NCBI GenBank assembly: GCA_001972305.1
Contig: BDDD01000041.1
Coordinates: forward strand, 186,001 to 250,000
Origin: Cephalotus follicularis
Lineage: Eukaryota; Streptophyta; Magnoliopsida; Oxalidales; Cephalotaceae
Direction: 5' to 3'
DNA length: 64,000 nt
Every line of letters begins with the position of its first letter. Positions within the stretch are counted from its first letter, which is position 1. Of this stretch, positions 19,990 to 31,529 are shown piece by piece. Position numbers and translations under genes: made by a program. The notes beneath the pieces were generated by a model. That model did no database searches, was not told where the DNA came from, and worked only from the letters and a program-made list of their open reading frames with translations.

Positions 19990-20870
19990 TTTTACAGTCA
20001 CCTTCTCTGTCAACAACAATATGGTAACTATTGAGGTCCTCACTGGGTCGAACTTCAAGAAGTGGAAGGAAGGCATAAAGTTTGCTATGGAAATGACAGA
20101 TGTAGATCTTTCACTTGTTACAGATAAACCTGGGGACTTGACTGTCTCTAGCACTGATGATGAGAAATTAGTGCATGCTGCCTGGATGAAAAGTAATCGC
20201 ATTTGTCTACTGTCCATGAGGAGGTCGATCTTGGATCACCTGAAAAGTGGCTTGCCGACTGATTGCACTGCTAAGGAATTGATCACTGCAATCAGTGAAA
20301 GGTATCGTGTTTCATCGAATGCTGATATAGGGTCTCTACTGCAAGTGCTTTTCAACATGAAGTATGATGGTAATGGAGGGGTTAGAGACTATGTTATTTG
20401 TATGGTGGATTATCAGACTAAGCTGAAGGCACTTAAAGTTGATCTTCCAGATACTTGCATTGTGCACCAAGCCTTGAACACTCTTCCTCCTGAATTCAGT
20501 ATCATCGAGACCAATTACAACTCTCAAGATGAATCATGGTCTATCAATGATTTTATTTCTAGGGTCGTTGCTGAGGAGGAAAAGCTAAAAAAGGAGAAAG
20601 GTCAAGTTGCTCTATATGTTGCTGGTTCCAATTCCCATAAAGGTAAGAAGTCCAAAACTTATACTAATAAAGTTGCTCATGGAACCACTAAAGAACCTAG
20701 CCAGTCTAGTAATATGAGTCCAAATAAAGTTTCTTTTAAGAAAAAGGGTGACCACTGCTTCTTTTGTAAGAAGAAAGGTCACACGAAGAAGGATTGTCTA
20801 AAGTACAAAGCTTGGTTGGCCAAACGTGAGAATACAGGTAACGATTCTTTGGCTCTAGTTTGTGAATCCA
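19990..20870 (+). pseudogene. gag: Copia-1 gag region
   Basis: Starts near MVTIEVLTGSNFKKWKEGIK, which matches the FxGxNYxxW start of Copia gag (UBN2-type). It runs through MRRSILDHLKSGLPTD and LNTLPPEFSIIETNYNS to a zinc knuckle, CFFCKKKGHTKKDC (CX2CX4HX4C), at about 20758-20800. It would form the particle and package RNA. Confidence 0.85.
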
Positions 20871-23800
20871 ATATATCTAAAGCCCCATCTAGTTCATGGT
20901 GGCTGGATAGCGGTGCAACTAACCATGTTGCTTTTACCATACAGGGGTTCATAAATCTGAGAAAGCCAAATAAGGATGAGTCGAAACTCACAGTTGGAAA
21001 CAATAAAGATGCAGACGTAGAGTTCGTGGGAGATGTTAATTTAGTTTTAGATTCTGGTTTTAAATTAATGTTAAGAAATACACTTTATGTACCGTCCTTT
21101 AGACGGAATTTAATTTTTGTTTTCTTGTTAGACAATCTTGGCATTGAATTTGAAATAAAGAAATCTACGGTTAATCTCTTTTTCAATTCAAATATGGTTG
21201 GCCATTGCACATTGTCTCGTGGACTATATAGAGTATGTTTGACTCCCAATGATATCTATGTCTGCTATAATGTTAACAACATTGCATCTAAAAGATCCTT
21301 ACCTAAGGAACAATCTTTCATGTTATGACATAAAAGACTTGGCCATATCTCTAGGGAAAGAGTAGAGAGGCTGATAAAGTCTGACATCCTACCTACTCTT
21401 GAATTCAGTGACCTAGAGACATGTATAGATTGCTGTAGGGGCAAAATGACCAAGATAAAGAAGAAAACGTCAATCCGTAGTACTGATGTATTAGAAGTGA
21501 TTCATACGGACATCAGTGGACCATATTCAGCCACGTTATGTAGAAATTTTTATTTCATTACGTTCATTGAGGACTATTCCCGATATGGTTATTTGTTCTT
21601 GATTAAGGAAAAGTCTCAAGTTCTTGAGAAATTCAAGATCTTTCAGACTGAAGTTGAGAAACAGTTGGGAAAAGTCATAAAGGTGGTTAGATCTGACAGG
21701 GGTGGTGAGTATTATGGCAGACATGGGGATGCTGGATAGCTTAAAGGCCCATTTGCCAAATACTTGGAGGATTGTGGGATAGTTGCTCAATTTACTATGC
21801 CTGGAAGTCCTGAGCAAAATGGAGTCGCTGAAAGGCGTAACCGGACTCTTATGGAGATGATGAGGAGCATGATTAGTAGGACAAACTTGCCTGAGTTTCT
21901 TTTTTGTGAAGCATTGAAAATAACCCTTTATATTCTAAACAGAGTTCCAAGTAAAGCCGTTGCACTTACTCCTTTCGAGTTATGGACTGTACGTAAACCT
22001 AGTCTTAATCATCTTAGAGTTTGGGGTTGTCCTGCAAAGGTAAAATTGTACATTCCAAACTTGAATAAGCTGGATTCGAGGTCTGTTCGTTTTTTCTTTG
22101 TTGGTTATCCAGATCATTCGAAGGGATACCGTTTCTATAACCCATACGGAGGCACTAGAATTGTGGAGTCACAGACATCGAAGTTTTTAGAGTTCGATGT
22201 AGCCGAACTGGGTGATTGTTCTAAAACGATTGAAGATAGTAGAGATGAAACGGCAACTGTATCTTTTTCTTTACCTTCCAAAACTAATGTTGAGCCTATT
22301 ACACATACAGTTGCACCTGTTGAGGTTGAGACACATGTTCAAGAGCCTATTGTTGATACCGTACCTACGGATGTTATTCAGACACAGGATGTAGTAGCAG
22401 AGGTTCCAATAAGGAGATCGACTGGTGAGAGAAGATCGGTGATACCGCCTTGCTATGAGATCTACTTGGGAGAAAGTGATTATGGTATCGGTTGTGTAAT
22501 CGACCCATTGACTTATTTGGATGTTGTTGCTAGTACTCAATCAGATTTGTGGATGGATGCAATGAAAGATGAGATGCAGTCAATGAGACATAATGGCGTT
22601 TGAGAACTTGTTGAATTGCCTGAAGGCTGCAAACCTATTGGTTGTAAATGGGTTTATAAGACTAAAAGGGATTCCGAAGGGAAGGTTGAGAGGTTTAAAG
22701 CCAGACTTGTAGCCAAAAGATTTACTCAGAGAGAGGGAATAGACTATAATGGAACTTTCTCTCCAGTCTCTTTGAAAGTCTCTCTCAGGGTAATTATGGC
22801 ATTAGTAGCTCATTTTGATTTGGAGTTATACCAGATAGATGTAAAAACCGCATTCCTGAATGGTAATCTTGATGAGGAGGTCTATATGGTGCAGCCTGAA
22901 GGTTTTGCAGTTGAAGGTGGTAGTCATCTTGTTTGTAGACTCAAGAAGTTTATATATGGTTTAAAACAAGCTTCCAGACAATGGTACTTCAGGTTTGATG
23001 ATGTTGTGACTTCTTTCGGTTTTAAAGAAAATCCGGTGAATCAGTGTATATATCACAAGGTCAGTGGGAGCAAATTCATTATTCTTGTGCTCTATGTGGA
23101 TGATATCTTGTTAGCAAGCAATGATCTAGGCATGCTACATACGACTAAACAGATGTTGTCTAGTGAGTTTGACATGAAGGACCTTGGTAATACATCTTTT
23201 GTACTTGGCATTCAAATTCAAAGAGATCGTTCTCGCTATTTGTTGAGTCTATCTCAAAGGGCTTATATTGATCGTGTTTTGGAAAGATTCAGTATGCTGG
23301 ATTGCAAACCAGGGAATGTTCCTGTTCTCAAAGGTGATAAGCTGAATTTGTTACAGTGTCCTAAGAATGATGTTGAAAGGGAAGCCATGAAGAAAGTACC
23401 TTATGCTAGTGCAGTTGGGAGCATTATGTATGCTCAAGTATGTACTAGGCCGGATATTGCTTTTTCAGTAGGACTTCTTGGCAGATATCAGTCTAATCCT
23501 TGTCATGATCATTGGGTGGCTGCTAAGAAGGTCTTACGATACTTGAAAGGAACAAGAGATTTTATGTTGACTTATAGACGGGTTGATGATCTACAGTTAG
23601 TGGGTTTTACAGATTCTGACTTTGTTGGCTGTCAGGATGACAGGAAATCCACATCAGGTTATGTTTTTATGATGGCAGGTGGGGCAGTGTCTTGGAAAAG
23701 TGCAAAGCAGACGTTGATTGCTTCTTCGACCATGCAGGTAGAGTTTGTAGCGTGCTATGGAGCAGCTACGCAGGCAGTTTGGTTCAGGAATTTTCTGAGG

Positions 23801-24090
23801 ACATTCGCTATTGTTGATTTTGTGTCTAGACCTATCCGGTTGTACTGTGATAACAGCTCTGCTGTATTGTTTATTATTAATAATAACAAAGGTATCACAT
23901 GGTCTAAACATATAGAGATAAAGTACTTGACCATCAAGGAAAAGGTTAAGAATGGTGACGTTGCAGTAGAGCATATTAGTACAGATGATATGGTTGCTGA
24001 TCCCTTGACTAAAGGCCTTCGTCCTTATATTTTTGAGAGACATGTAGCTAGCATGAGCTTGGTTGCATCATGTGATGCACTTGTTTAGTG
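20871..24090 (+). pseudogene. pol: Copia-1 pol region (protease, integrase, RT, RNase H)
   Basis: The protease motif WWLDSGATNHV is near 20900. Integrase words include GHISRERVERLIKSDIL-like text, EVIHTDISGPYS, RSDRGGEYYG, MPGSPEQNGVAERRNRTLME, and NRVPSKAVALTPFELW with a C-terminal LRVWGCPAKV. RT words are GCKWVYKTKRDSEGKVERFK, YQIDVKTAFLNGNLDEEVYM and the active-site LYVDDILLAS near 23090. RNase H words are GFTDSDFVGCQDDRKSTSGY and HISTDDMVADPLTKGL. The order protease-integrase-RT-RNase H identifies Ty1/Copia. Fossil. Confidence 0.85.
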
Positions 24091-24777
24091 GGAGTCAGTT
24101 ATTTATTTTGCTCTATATTTGGGTTTTCATCTGTACTGTTTTATCTTTTGATACTATATCGGATTATATTGACTATATCTTTTGCAATCAATTAAGTTGA
24201 ATAAATTCAGTTTTTATTTCGACTACTTTGTTTGAACACATTGGTGTTTTACATGTTGACATGTCATATGTATAATTGTTTAAAGTCTTGAGATATGTGT
24301 CAATCTTGAGTAAAGGCTGGGGCATTCAGTTATTGGCCTTAAATGTATGTCTTATGACACATAAAGATTTTCATGTGAAATAAGGTTAAAGACATACAGG
24401 TTCATTGGAACCATATAGAGTTTCTCTAGTGTGCCTGTGCCACTTAAGGAGAGAAAATTGGTGACCGATGATGGATAACACATGAGGAACTTGTGAGTGT
24501 TATCAAATCGCCACACTACCATATTAAATCCATGTTAGTAGTGCTAAAAACTTTTGTGACCATGGAAGGTCCCGTGTCACTTAAAAGATGCAGTTATCGC
24601 CATGATTCGGAGTTTGAGGTTCTATGGGACAGGATTGACTATTGGAACAGTCTCTAGACCAATATTTTTTATGCGCGCAAAACTTTAAAACTTAGTTGGC
24701 ATGTGTAATTGTTTTGATAAAATAAATATATCTATTTTTATTATTATATAACAATTAATATAGCCCAAGTGAGAGAA
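24091..24777 (+). other. Copia-1 3' non-coding region
   Basis: Non-coding sequence between RNase H and the right LTR. It ends in a purine-rich stretch (aagtgagagaa) suited as a polypurine tract. No gene seen. Confidence 0.6.
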
Positions 24778-25265
24778 TGTTAGAATATTTTTTATGTGGG
24801 TTTATATTAATTATATATTTATTATTAAATAAAACCAGGATGACTATTGGTCTAATAAAGTGGGACATACATATTATAAATAGTCGTATATAAACTGGCT
24901 AGTGTGGGTTGTAGTAGACTAATTAGGCTTTTGATGAGCGAGCCCATTAGGTTACTAATAAGGATTATATAAATAGCTAGGTCTCCTCTCTTAACCCTAA
25001 TAATTTTGACACAATAGAAAATAAACATACGACAGTAAAGGAGATAGGTGGCTATTTTCTTGTGTATTACGGTGCCTCATCGAGCCAGTGTTTTAGGGAA
25101 TTAAGAGAGTTGTACATTGCTACTAAGGATCACTACAGATTTCCGCTGCTTATTATGGATCCTAAATAAGGTACGATTTCTATCATTGTTATTTAGGTGT
25201 TTCTATTCTATCTAAGGAGATCTTAGGGATTGATAAATTGATCAGCCATTCAATTTTATCTTACA
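24778..25265 (+). repeat. Right LTR of Copia-1
   Basis: 488 bp, tgttagaatattttttatgt to ttatcttaca, followed by the duplication acaaa and PP2C coding sequence. It serves as the uninterrupted reference copy for the left LTR. Confidence 0.9.
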
Positions 25266-25270
25266 ACAAA

Positions 25271-25550
25271 TTGGCAACCTCTTACCGCGAATGATACCTT
25301 TCTGGTGGCTGCATCTGATGGGGTATTTGAAAAACTAAGCTTGCAGGATGCTTGTGATTTATTGTTGGAAGCACAAAATCATGATCCCATAGGCTCAGGA
25401 CCATCTTTTGCTTGCTCATATTCGTTAGCTGAGTGCTTAGTGAACACGGCCTTAAAAAAGGGTAGCATGGACAATGTAGCAGCTGTTGTGGTTCCGCTCA
25501 ATTCAACTAATTTTTCTCCAAACTTGCTCAAGGAAAAGAGTGTTGTATAA
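25271..25550 (+). CDS. Right part of the split PP2C exon (C-terminus)
   Basis: Resumes directly after the duplication with TGG CAA CCT (WQPLTANDTFLVAASDGVFE), then KLSLQDACDLLLEAQ and KKGSMDNVAAVVVPLNS, ending in stop TAA. ASDG and MDN hold metal-binding Asp residues of the family. It has no start of its own suited to PP2C. An internal Met at 25305 gives the open frame seen there. Confidence 0.8.
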
Positions 25551-26429
25551 TAATCAGAAATAGTGCTCAAATTAAAGATTTCATGTAATTTAAGTTCAGG
25601 TTAGAGAAGACTCTCTGTGTTCCATAGTTTTTTTTATAAGAGGAGGATATGTAATACCCGAAATTTTATAAATAATTGAGCAGTGGAAATTGGGCCCAAA
25701 AATGTAATATTGTCATTGTTGGACTGAATCGAAAACGGGCCTTGAAATATTTTATGGTGCTGGGCCAAATTGATAAATGGATAATAAAAGCTTTTAGGCC
25801 TAAAATGTATTGATATTGACTTTGGGCTTTGAAATGTTTATTATTGGGCCTGTTATTATAAATGGGGGAAAAAGAAAGATTTGGGTTTAAAATATGTTAA
25901 TATTGCTTTTGGTTAGAATTGGGCTTAATGAAGAAGAAAAAGGAATATGGGCTTCCAATAATGCTTGGGCCATTAAAGAAAGGGGGAGAGACTTGGGCCG
26001 AATATGAGCAGCCCAAAATGAGGAGGAAATTGCTTGAATTGTCTCACATATTCTAGAGTATTCTTTGGACTGGCTATAAATAGAGAAGTGGAGAGTGGAG
26101 TGAGGGCTGCTGATAATTTTAAGAGAGTAAGAGACAAGAAGAAATGAGGAATGAATGGCTAGTGAAGCAAAGGAAGAAGAAGCAATGGGAGAAAGGGACT
26201 CTCTAGAGGCAAGGAGCATTTAAAACAAAAGAGCAAGGCAAATGAAGGCATGATCCGACTCTAGAGGATGCCCAGGTAGGATCTACCTCCTACTCTGTGC
26301 TTCCATTTCTACTATGTATTGTTACGAATGTTAAATTAATGATGAGTGCTCAGGATAATACTAGCTAAATGTTAAGATGACTGAAATGGTTTAAGGTTCC
26401 TCTACTATATGAGTATTTTAATGAATACT

Positions 26430-27700
26430 GTGTGCGTACGGCGCCTATACCCGACCATAACATGCACAGAGCATGTCCCCTCCCTGTGCTACTCATGCAC
26501 CTGCCAAGAATACAAAGCCATGCGTCTTGAGTGTGGCATGGCACCTGGGGTGCCGAGGACGCAAGGCAGTGTCCAAAGCTCTCCTCCACATGCATCCCTG
26601 GTATGCTGAGCTTTCACTGTGAGCGTCCTGGACATGCCACAGTGAACAGTACCCAACCTTCCATCCCTTGCATGCATGGTGCGTGCAACTGTATGTGCCA
26701 AGCACACCATAAGCCCGAGCATGCCAGGTAGTGTGCCCCAGTACACCCTACGCCGTGTATGCCGAGATGGCCATGCGCCCAAGGTGCCACTGCTAAACTC
26801 CCGGGGATGCGCCAGTGCCGAGCACCCATTGCCGGGCTCCACTGTCCATTTCTAGGCGTCCGAGGACACGCAGCCGAGGAACGCACCAGTGTAGTGTACC
26901 ACTGTCCCCAATGCATACGTCAAAGCCCTTCACCACATGCATCCAGTGCATGCCTCTCGTGCACGTCAGGCGACGCATCAGAGCTCTCCAATGAACGCAT
27001 ATGAGCTCTCCACGGTCCATTGCATACGGTGCCAAGGACGCAAAGTGATGCAGCCTACACATGCGCCAGGGACTCCAATGTTACGTGTCCGAGCATAGAA
27101 AGGCGCCAAGCTTTTCTCTGCCATGGTGCTGGGATCTCCTCTGCCACCCATGCGCTAAGGATGCGCCCCGCCATGCATGCGCCAAGGATGCGTTCCTCCA
27201 TCCATGCATCTGAGGAGCATGCACTGCCATGTGAGTCTCCTCTGCCATATAGCACCGTACATGCCGAGCACTCCTCTGCCATGTGCGCCACGCATTGTGA
27301 TCTCCTCTGCCATTGGGCTGAGGATGCTACTCTGCAATGCACACGATACACTGTTAGGCGTCTGAGCAGGCAGAGATGGTGCACCGGAGTGAGCCTTGTA
27401 TGCCTGAGTTCTGCTCTAGCAACACCTGTGCATGCAAAGCCATGCGAGCCTCCCCTGCCATGCATGTGTCCTCTGCCATACACCCTGTGCAATGCGCCAT
27501 AACCACCCATGCTTACCAAAATGCCTGAGGTACAGAGCTCTCCACAGTGATGGCGTTGAGCACTAACCCGTGAACGCCCGAACTCTCCTCTCTACAGGCA
27601 TGCGTCCTGCGCATGCGTTAAGCATCGAACAGTGTCCTCGCAGGCATTTAGAGCATGCAGACATAATGCCCAATAGTGCCTTGCATTACGCCCGTGCATG
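26430..27700. repeat. GC-rich degenerate repeat field inside the solo LTR
   Basis: Words such as cctctgccat, catgcgcc, gagctctcc and aggatgcg recur irregularly for 1.2 kb. The composition is far from the AT-rich flanks. Several open frames of 60-160 codons appear on both strands, but they overlap each other and show no protein family; I read them as by-products of the repeats. Confidence 0.7.
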
Positions 27701-27939
27701 TTGAATAGAATGATAAGTGCAGTGATGAGTGAAGTACGAGATAGTGAATTAGTGATAAGTACAGAGAAACATAAATGATAAGTCTAGTACATTATGGAGT
27801 GATAAAAAGAAAAGGGTATTAAGGCAGACCTTGTAACGTAATGTTACTGTATTGATAATGTAAGGTAATATAATGATAATGTAATATTAATGTAGTGTTA
27901 TTAAAATGTTAGTGAATGTTAATGTAATGTACTGTAATG

Positions 27940-28122
27940 TAACGGATCACCAACCGAGATGAGCCTACGGGATCACCGACCGAGATGAGCCAGTAAAGCT
28001 ATCTTCGAGATGAGCCTGGTGGATCACCGAGATAGCCCAATGGATCACCGACCGAGATGAGCCGACGGATCACCAACTGAGATGAGCCGACGGATCACCG
28101 ACCGAGATGAGCCACAATGACT
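27940..28122. repeat. Tandem repeat of about 25 bp in the solo LTR
   Basis: The unit ggatcaccgaccgagatgag followed by ccgac recurs six to seven times with small variants (accaaccgag, accaactgag, one shortened copy). Confidence 0.85.
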
Positions 28123-28139
28123 GTTACTGATACTGTATA

Positions 28140-28330
28140 ATGTTTATGTTCCTCTCCTCTGCCTATAACGCCTAGAGCGCGTATATTGCTCTTCCTACGA
28201 CCGAGGAACTTGAGGAACCGGTCTGCCTAAATTGTAATGATTATTCCTGTCCCGGATCCTCTGCCTTAACGTCTGGAGTACGTTATTGTTCCTCCTTCAG
28301 TAGGGGATGTCGAGGAAGGATTTAATATGA
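28140..28330. repeat. Two-copy direct repeat of about 100 bp
   Basis: Blocks near 28152-28225 (cctctgcctataacgcctag, attgctcttcctacgaccgagg) and 28257-28325 (cctctgccttaacgtctgga, attgttcctccttcagtagg) correspond. They are diverged copies. Confidence 0.55.
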
Positions 28331-28855
28331 CGGTTAATGATTGTGAATAACTATTAGTGACTATTAATGAATATTGACGACTGATATGGAATGAATGAAG
28401 TGTTATACTGTACCATTATTATTGCATCTTATTTGCATCACATATGCTTGCTGCATCTATATCTGCATGCATGAGTGGGTTGTAGTTCCTACACGACCAG
28501 TGGTCGCTGACCCATTGCATTTTCGTGTAATGGGTCAGGTACAGGTGGAGCTTCGCAGCTAGCCGAGGATTGAAGCCCCGGGTGAGTCTCCTCCACAGCA
28601 GATCGACGACCAACTTATTTACATTTTTGAATATTGTATTTCTTGACCTGCCAACTTGTGGCAGAGCTTTTATGAACAGTATTGTATAACACTGGGTTAA
28701 TCCACGGAAATGATATTAAATCGGATTTATTCCGCATGCATTATTATATTGTTGAAAGTTTTTAATTTCTGCTGAATGTTAGTAAATGAATGATACTGTT
28801 AGTAGCGTGTCAAACCTTGGGGGTTGACCCTTGGGGTTTGGGGCGTTACAGGATA

Positions 28856-29209
28856 TGGTTATAGTTTACATAGAATGTAATCAATATATTTGAGAAAAGT
28901 AAATATGATGAATTATTTTATGTAAATGATCAAATTTAAGTAGTGGATCGGTAAAAAATGATGTGATTATAATTTATATTTGTCATCTACACTTTATCAT
29001 CCATCTAAAGTTATCCACCATATTTACTTTTTTTTAATGTATTTTATATTTTATGAATTTAATCGTTAGATTTGATGTTATACTTTCATCATATAATTTA
29101 TTTATTTTTTATTGTTAGAAGAAAACTATATGGCAACTGAACTTTTTAAACATTGTTGAAATAGTTATTGATATTCAATCAAGTTAAAATTAGATATACA
29201 TAATCTATA
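28856..29209. other. AT-rich intergenic DNA, no gene seen
   Basis: Low-complexity AT-rich sequence between the solo LTR and the CACTA terminus. No open frame of note. Confidence 0.5.
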
Positions 29210-29224
29210 CACTATACAAAAAAC

Positions 29225-29460
29225 TGGCAACAACGACGGCTTTTGCCATCATCGTCCCACCGCCGTTGAGCAACGACGGAACGATGGCGACGTTGAGTTG
29301 CTATGACCGTTGCTTTCCCTGTCATTGCTACGACGAGGCGTGGGGAGGGCATGAAGCCCTCGTCGTTGAGGGCTACCGCCATGTGCGACGGTTGGGCGAA
29401 GACTTCGACCATCGCCGACTCTTGCCCCCATTATGGCATGGCGATGGCATGGGCGGTCAT
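29225..29460. repeat. CACTA subterminal repeats
   Basis: Direct and inverted copies of aacgacgg, gccgttg and cgacggttg cluster within 240 GC-rich bases just inside the terminus. In this superfamily such motifs are binding sites for the element's second protein. Confidence 0.65.
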
Positions 29461-29749
29461 CGTCATCGTTATTAAATACAATTGATATGTTTCATCTATT
29501 TTCGTATAAACCCACCTGTAAAAAAACAACAATTTATATTCATTCAACACATGAACTTAGTCTATAAATGTCCAAAAAAAGATATATTTTATATAATCAA
29601 AACAAAGCGCTAACAAAGGATAATCACAAAGTCAACTGTATGTGAAGATCATAAAAAAACTAATAAGTTTAATTTACAAAGTAAAACGTCGTCTGCTGCT
29701 AAGAAAAATCTTAAAGAGGCTACAAAAAAGAATCACCATCATGTGGTAA

Positions 29750-31415
29750 GGATTGATCTAAGGGAGGGTACAGGTGCTACGAGGATCCAAACTGTCCCAT
29801 CTGTGACGTGGCCATGGATGTTAGTTGAGACATCATCTGTCTCATCTCATCTCGAAGAACTTCTCAAATCTCATCACGAACCACTGCCTGAACCTTGTCA
29901 TCGTCAACAGGTGGTGGTGTTTGTGAAGCAAAGGTGTGATCTAGCTCTGATAAGCAGCAGATGATGGAGGACAACGTGCCTGCACTAGCATATTGGCGGA
30001 GGTCATATAGTTTCCTAACCTGCGAAGCTTGCCCTTCCACAGTCCTCCGGTATCCTGCGACCATGCAACAACGTCAAGTGGAGCCGCATGACGCACGGGT
30101 CCCTCTACAGTTTGTCCCAATGACCTGTAGCCATGTACTTCTCCTACACATAATACAAATATAATCAGTTAAGTAACATATATAGTAATTTCACAATTTC
30201 TAAACTAAGAGATTGTAATTTGTGACTCACAATCCTCTCTACTACGGAAGGAGGTGGATCAACATTGTCCTTCTTCCTCCAATGCGTGTCAAAGTACATT
30301 GTCCCCCCATCCCCCCTTCATTGTGCAAATCAAAATAAACTTCAGAAACAAAACGCGTGCACACCATTAAAAAAAAATTTAAAACAGTAAAGATGAAGCT
30401 ACTGCTTCATCGTGAAGCTCCCACAGGTATATGTGGTGTGGACCTCGCTGGCCTTGATTCTAGCATTCCTCCTCTACCTCCCCAAGAACTCCTGATCTAT
30501 AAAGATGTTTACCATCTGCACTCATATTGAATCTGATACCTCTCTAGGGGGTAACTCTTGCACTCACTAGTCATCTTTTGCACGCAGGAGAGCCTTATCG
30601 ATCGCTTTCTCGCATTCAAAATCAACCAACTATAATTTTGTTGCATGTAAGAGCGAAAAGCGTCACTGCCAGCGGCCTCAGACGGCACAATCTGGTACCA
30701 CTCCTACAAAATATTAATGAAAACCAATTATTAATATAAAGATAACTTAATGATACAATAATCAATAATAATAGTTGACTAAACAATTTTACTCACACGA
30801 AACTTCTCCCACACTTGTTCTTTCTCTGTTGCTGGCCAATCAGACCAGAGGATCCAAGGCTGCAGTACTATGGCTGCAACTGTGGCCTTGATGTTGGGCG
30901 TCTCAAAACAGTTGTAGTGAAACATATATAATTAATTAATTACTACAAATATGATATGTGAGTTAAAAAAAACTAATGTATTGAAAGTACTAGTTACTAG
31001 TTACCCCGAAGGAGTGATCCGTCACATCGACCTAGTGTCATCCTCTCCAGGCGGGGACAAGTTCGCACCTCTGCTAGGACCCCTTATCTGTCATGGCTGC
31101 GAACCTAGTTTAAAAAAAAACATGTCAGTGTTAGTATGTAATACAGCAAAATAGAATATGTAGGCACTGAAAACAACTCAAGAAAACATTATAACATAAT
31201 ATATTTTGATATTGGCACTGACGACGGTCGGGGGAAGATCACTCTGCTGTCCAGGCTCAGAATCGAAGGGTCAAACATCTGTCAGCTGCTCTCGTGTGTC
31301 TACAAACATATGGTCTGTCTCGAGGTGTGCAGAACCCAAAGTGGAAGCTCCAGTCGTAGATGAACGAGTGAACTTCCGTGGCATGCCTGCAAGAACTCAT
31401 CGTAATTTATATTAA
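29750..31415 (-). pseudogene. CACTA second gene (Transposase_24 / Ptta-En-Spm type), decayed
   Basis: Minus-strand coding fragments run from a likely start MPRKFTRSSTTGAS (about 31384) through RGPSRGANLSPPGEDD (about 31050-31090), ATVAAIVLQPWILWSDWPAT then EKEQVWEKFR (about 30790-30890), EWYQIVPSEAAGSDAFRSYM (about 30650-30710), and MYFDTHWRKKDNVDPPP then SVVERIV (about 30235-30300). The W-P-x-x-E-K-x-x-V-W-x-x-F pattern matches plant Ptta/En/Spm transposase proteins. Stops between fragments and intron-like gaps make exact exons uncertain. Confidence 0.6.
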
Positions 31416-31529
31416 TACAAATGTTACGCTTGTGCTACTATTCATTAAAGAATATCATGCATCAGATTTATTTGAGGCGTAGCCATTTGAAAACTTAATT
31501 TGTGTCATCCATTCATATACTTGTTTGAC

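Larger units (their letters stand above)
15899..25265 (+). mobile_element. Ty1/Copia LTR retrotransposon in the PP2C exon (Copia-1)
   Basis: LTRs at 15899-18971 (including a nested solo LTR) and 24778-25265, flanked by the perfect duplication acaaa. The primer site tggtatcagagagacc follows the left LTR at about 18974, the common plant initiator-Met type. Parts in Copia order: gag about 19990-20870, protease near 20900, integrase about 21330-22100, reverse transcriptase about 22620-23400, RNase H about 23560-24080. LTR divergence counted by eye is about 7%, so it is clearly older than Gypsy-1. The coding part looks broken at a few places. Confidence 0.9.
14874..25550 (+). pseudogene. Protein phosphatase 2C gene interrupted by a Copia element
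   Basis: Exons read 14874-14973 (...HLKILKEALLRAIDDIDATFSK), 15083-15224 (HSGTTATVILLADGQ, VANIGDSKALLCS), 15520-15781 ([33 protein letters not shown]) and 15866-15898, continued at 25271-25550 (WQPLTAND, LVAASDGVFEKL, GSMDNVAAVVVPL, stop at 25548-25550). These are PP2C motifs for a metal-dependent Ser/Thr phosphatase, including the Asp residues in AIGD, ASDG and MDN. The protein resembles the plant clade of Arabidopsis At3g63320/At3g63340 (from memory). The first intron begins with GC instead of GT. The last exon is cut between ACA and AAT codons by the element at 15899-25265, so a normal mRNA is unlikely. N-terminal exons with the first metal-binding DGH are not found, so the gene may also be 5'-incomplete. 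Confidence 0.85.
25650..28850 (+). mobile_element. Very long solo LTR, Gypsy (chromovirus-like)
   Basis: 3.2 kb, from tgtaatacccgaaattttat to tttggggcgttaca, flanked by a perfect 5-bp duplication ggata (25645-25649 and 28851-28855). It has a TATA box ctataaatag at about 26074-26083. No gag or pol is present, so it is a solo LTR. The part after the promoter is unusual: a GC-rich, codon-like degenerate repeat region (about 26430-27700) and a tandem array (27940-28120). It lies only about 100 bp downstream of the PP2C stop. Confidence 0.88.

Noticed and set aside
26365-27519. Cluster of Cys/His-rich open frames up to 160 codons on both strands
   Set aside because: They fall wholly inside the solo LTR repeat field, overlap each other on both strands and match no family. 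The Cys/His content follows from the catgc/tgccat words.
31206-31415. Plus-strand open frame of 69 codons
   Set aside because: It lies opposite the start of the CACTA second gene (MPRKFTRSSTTGAS on the minus strand), which explains it better.
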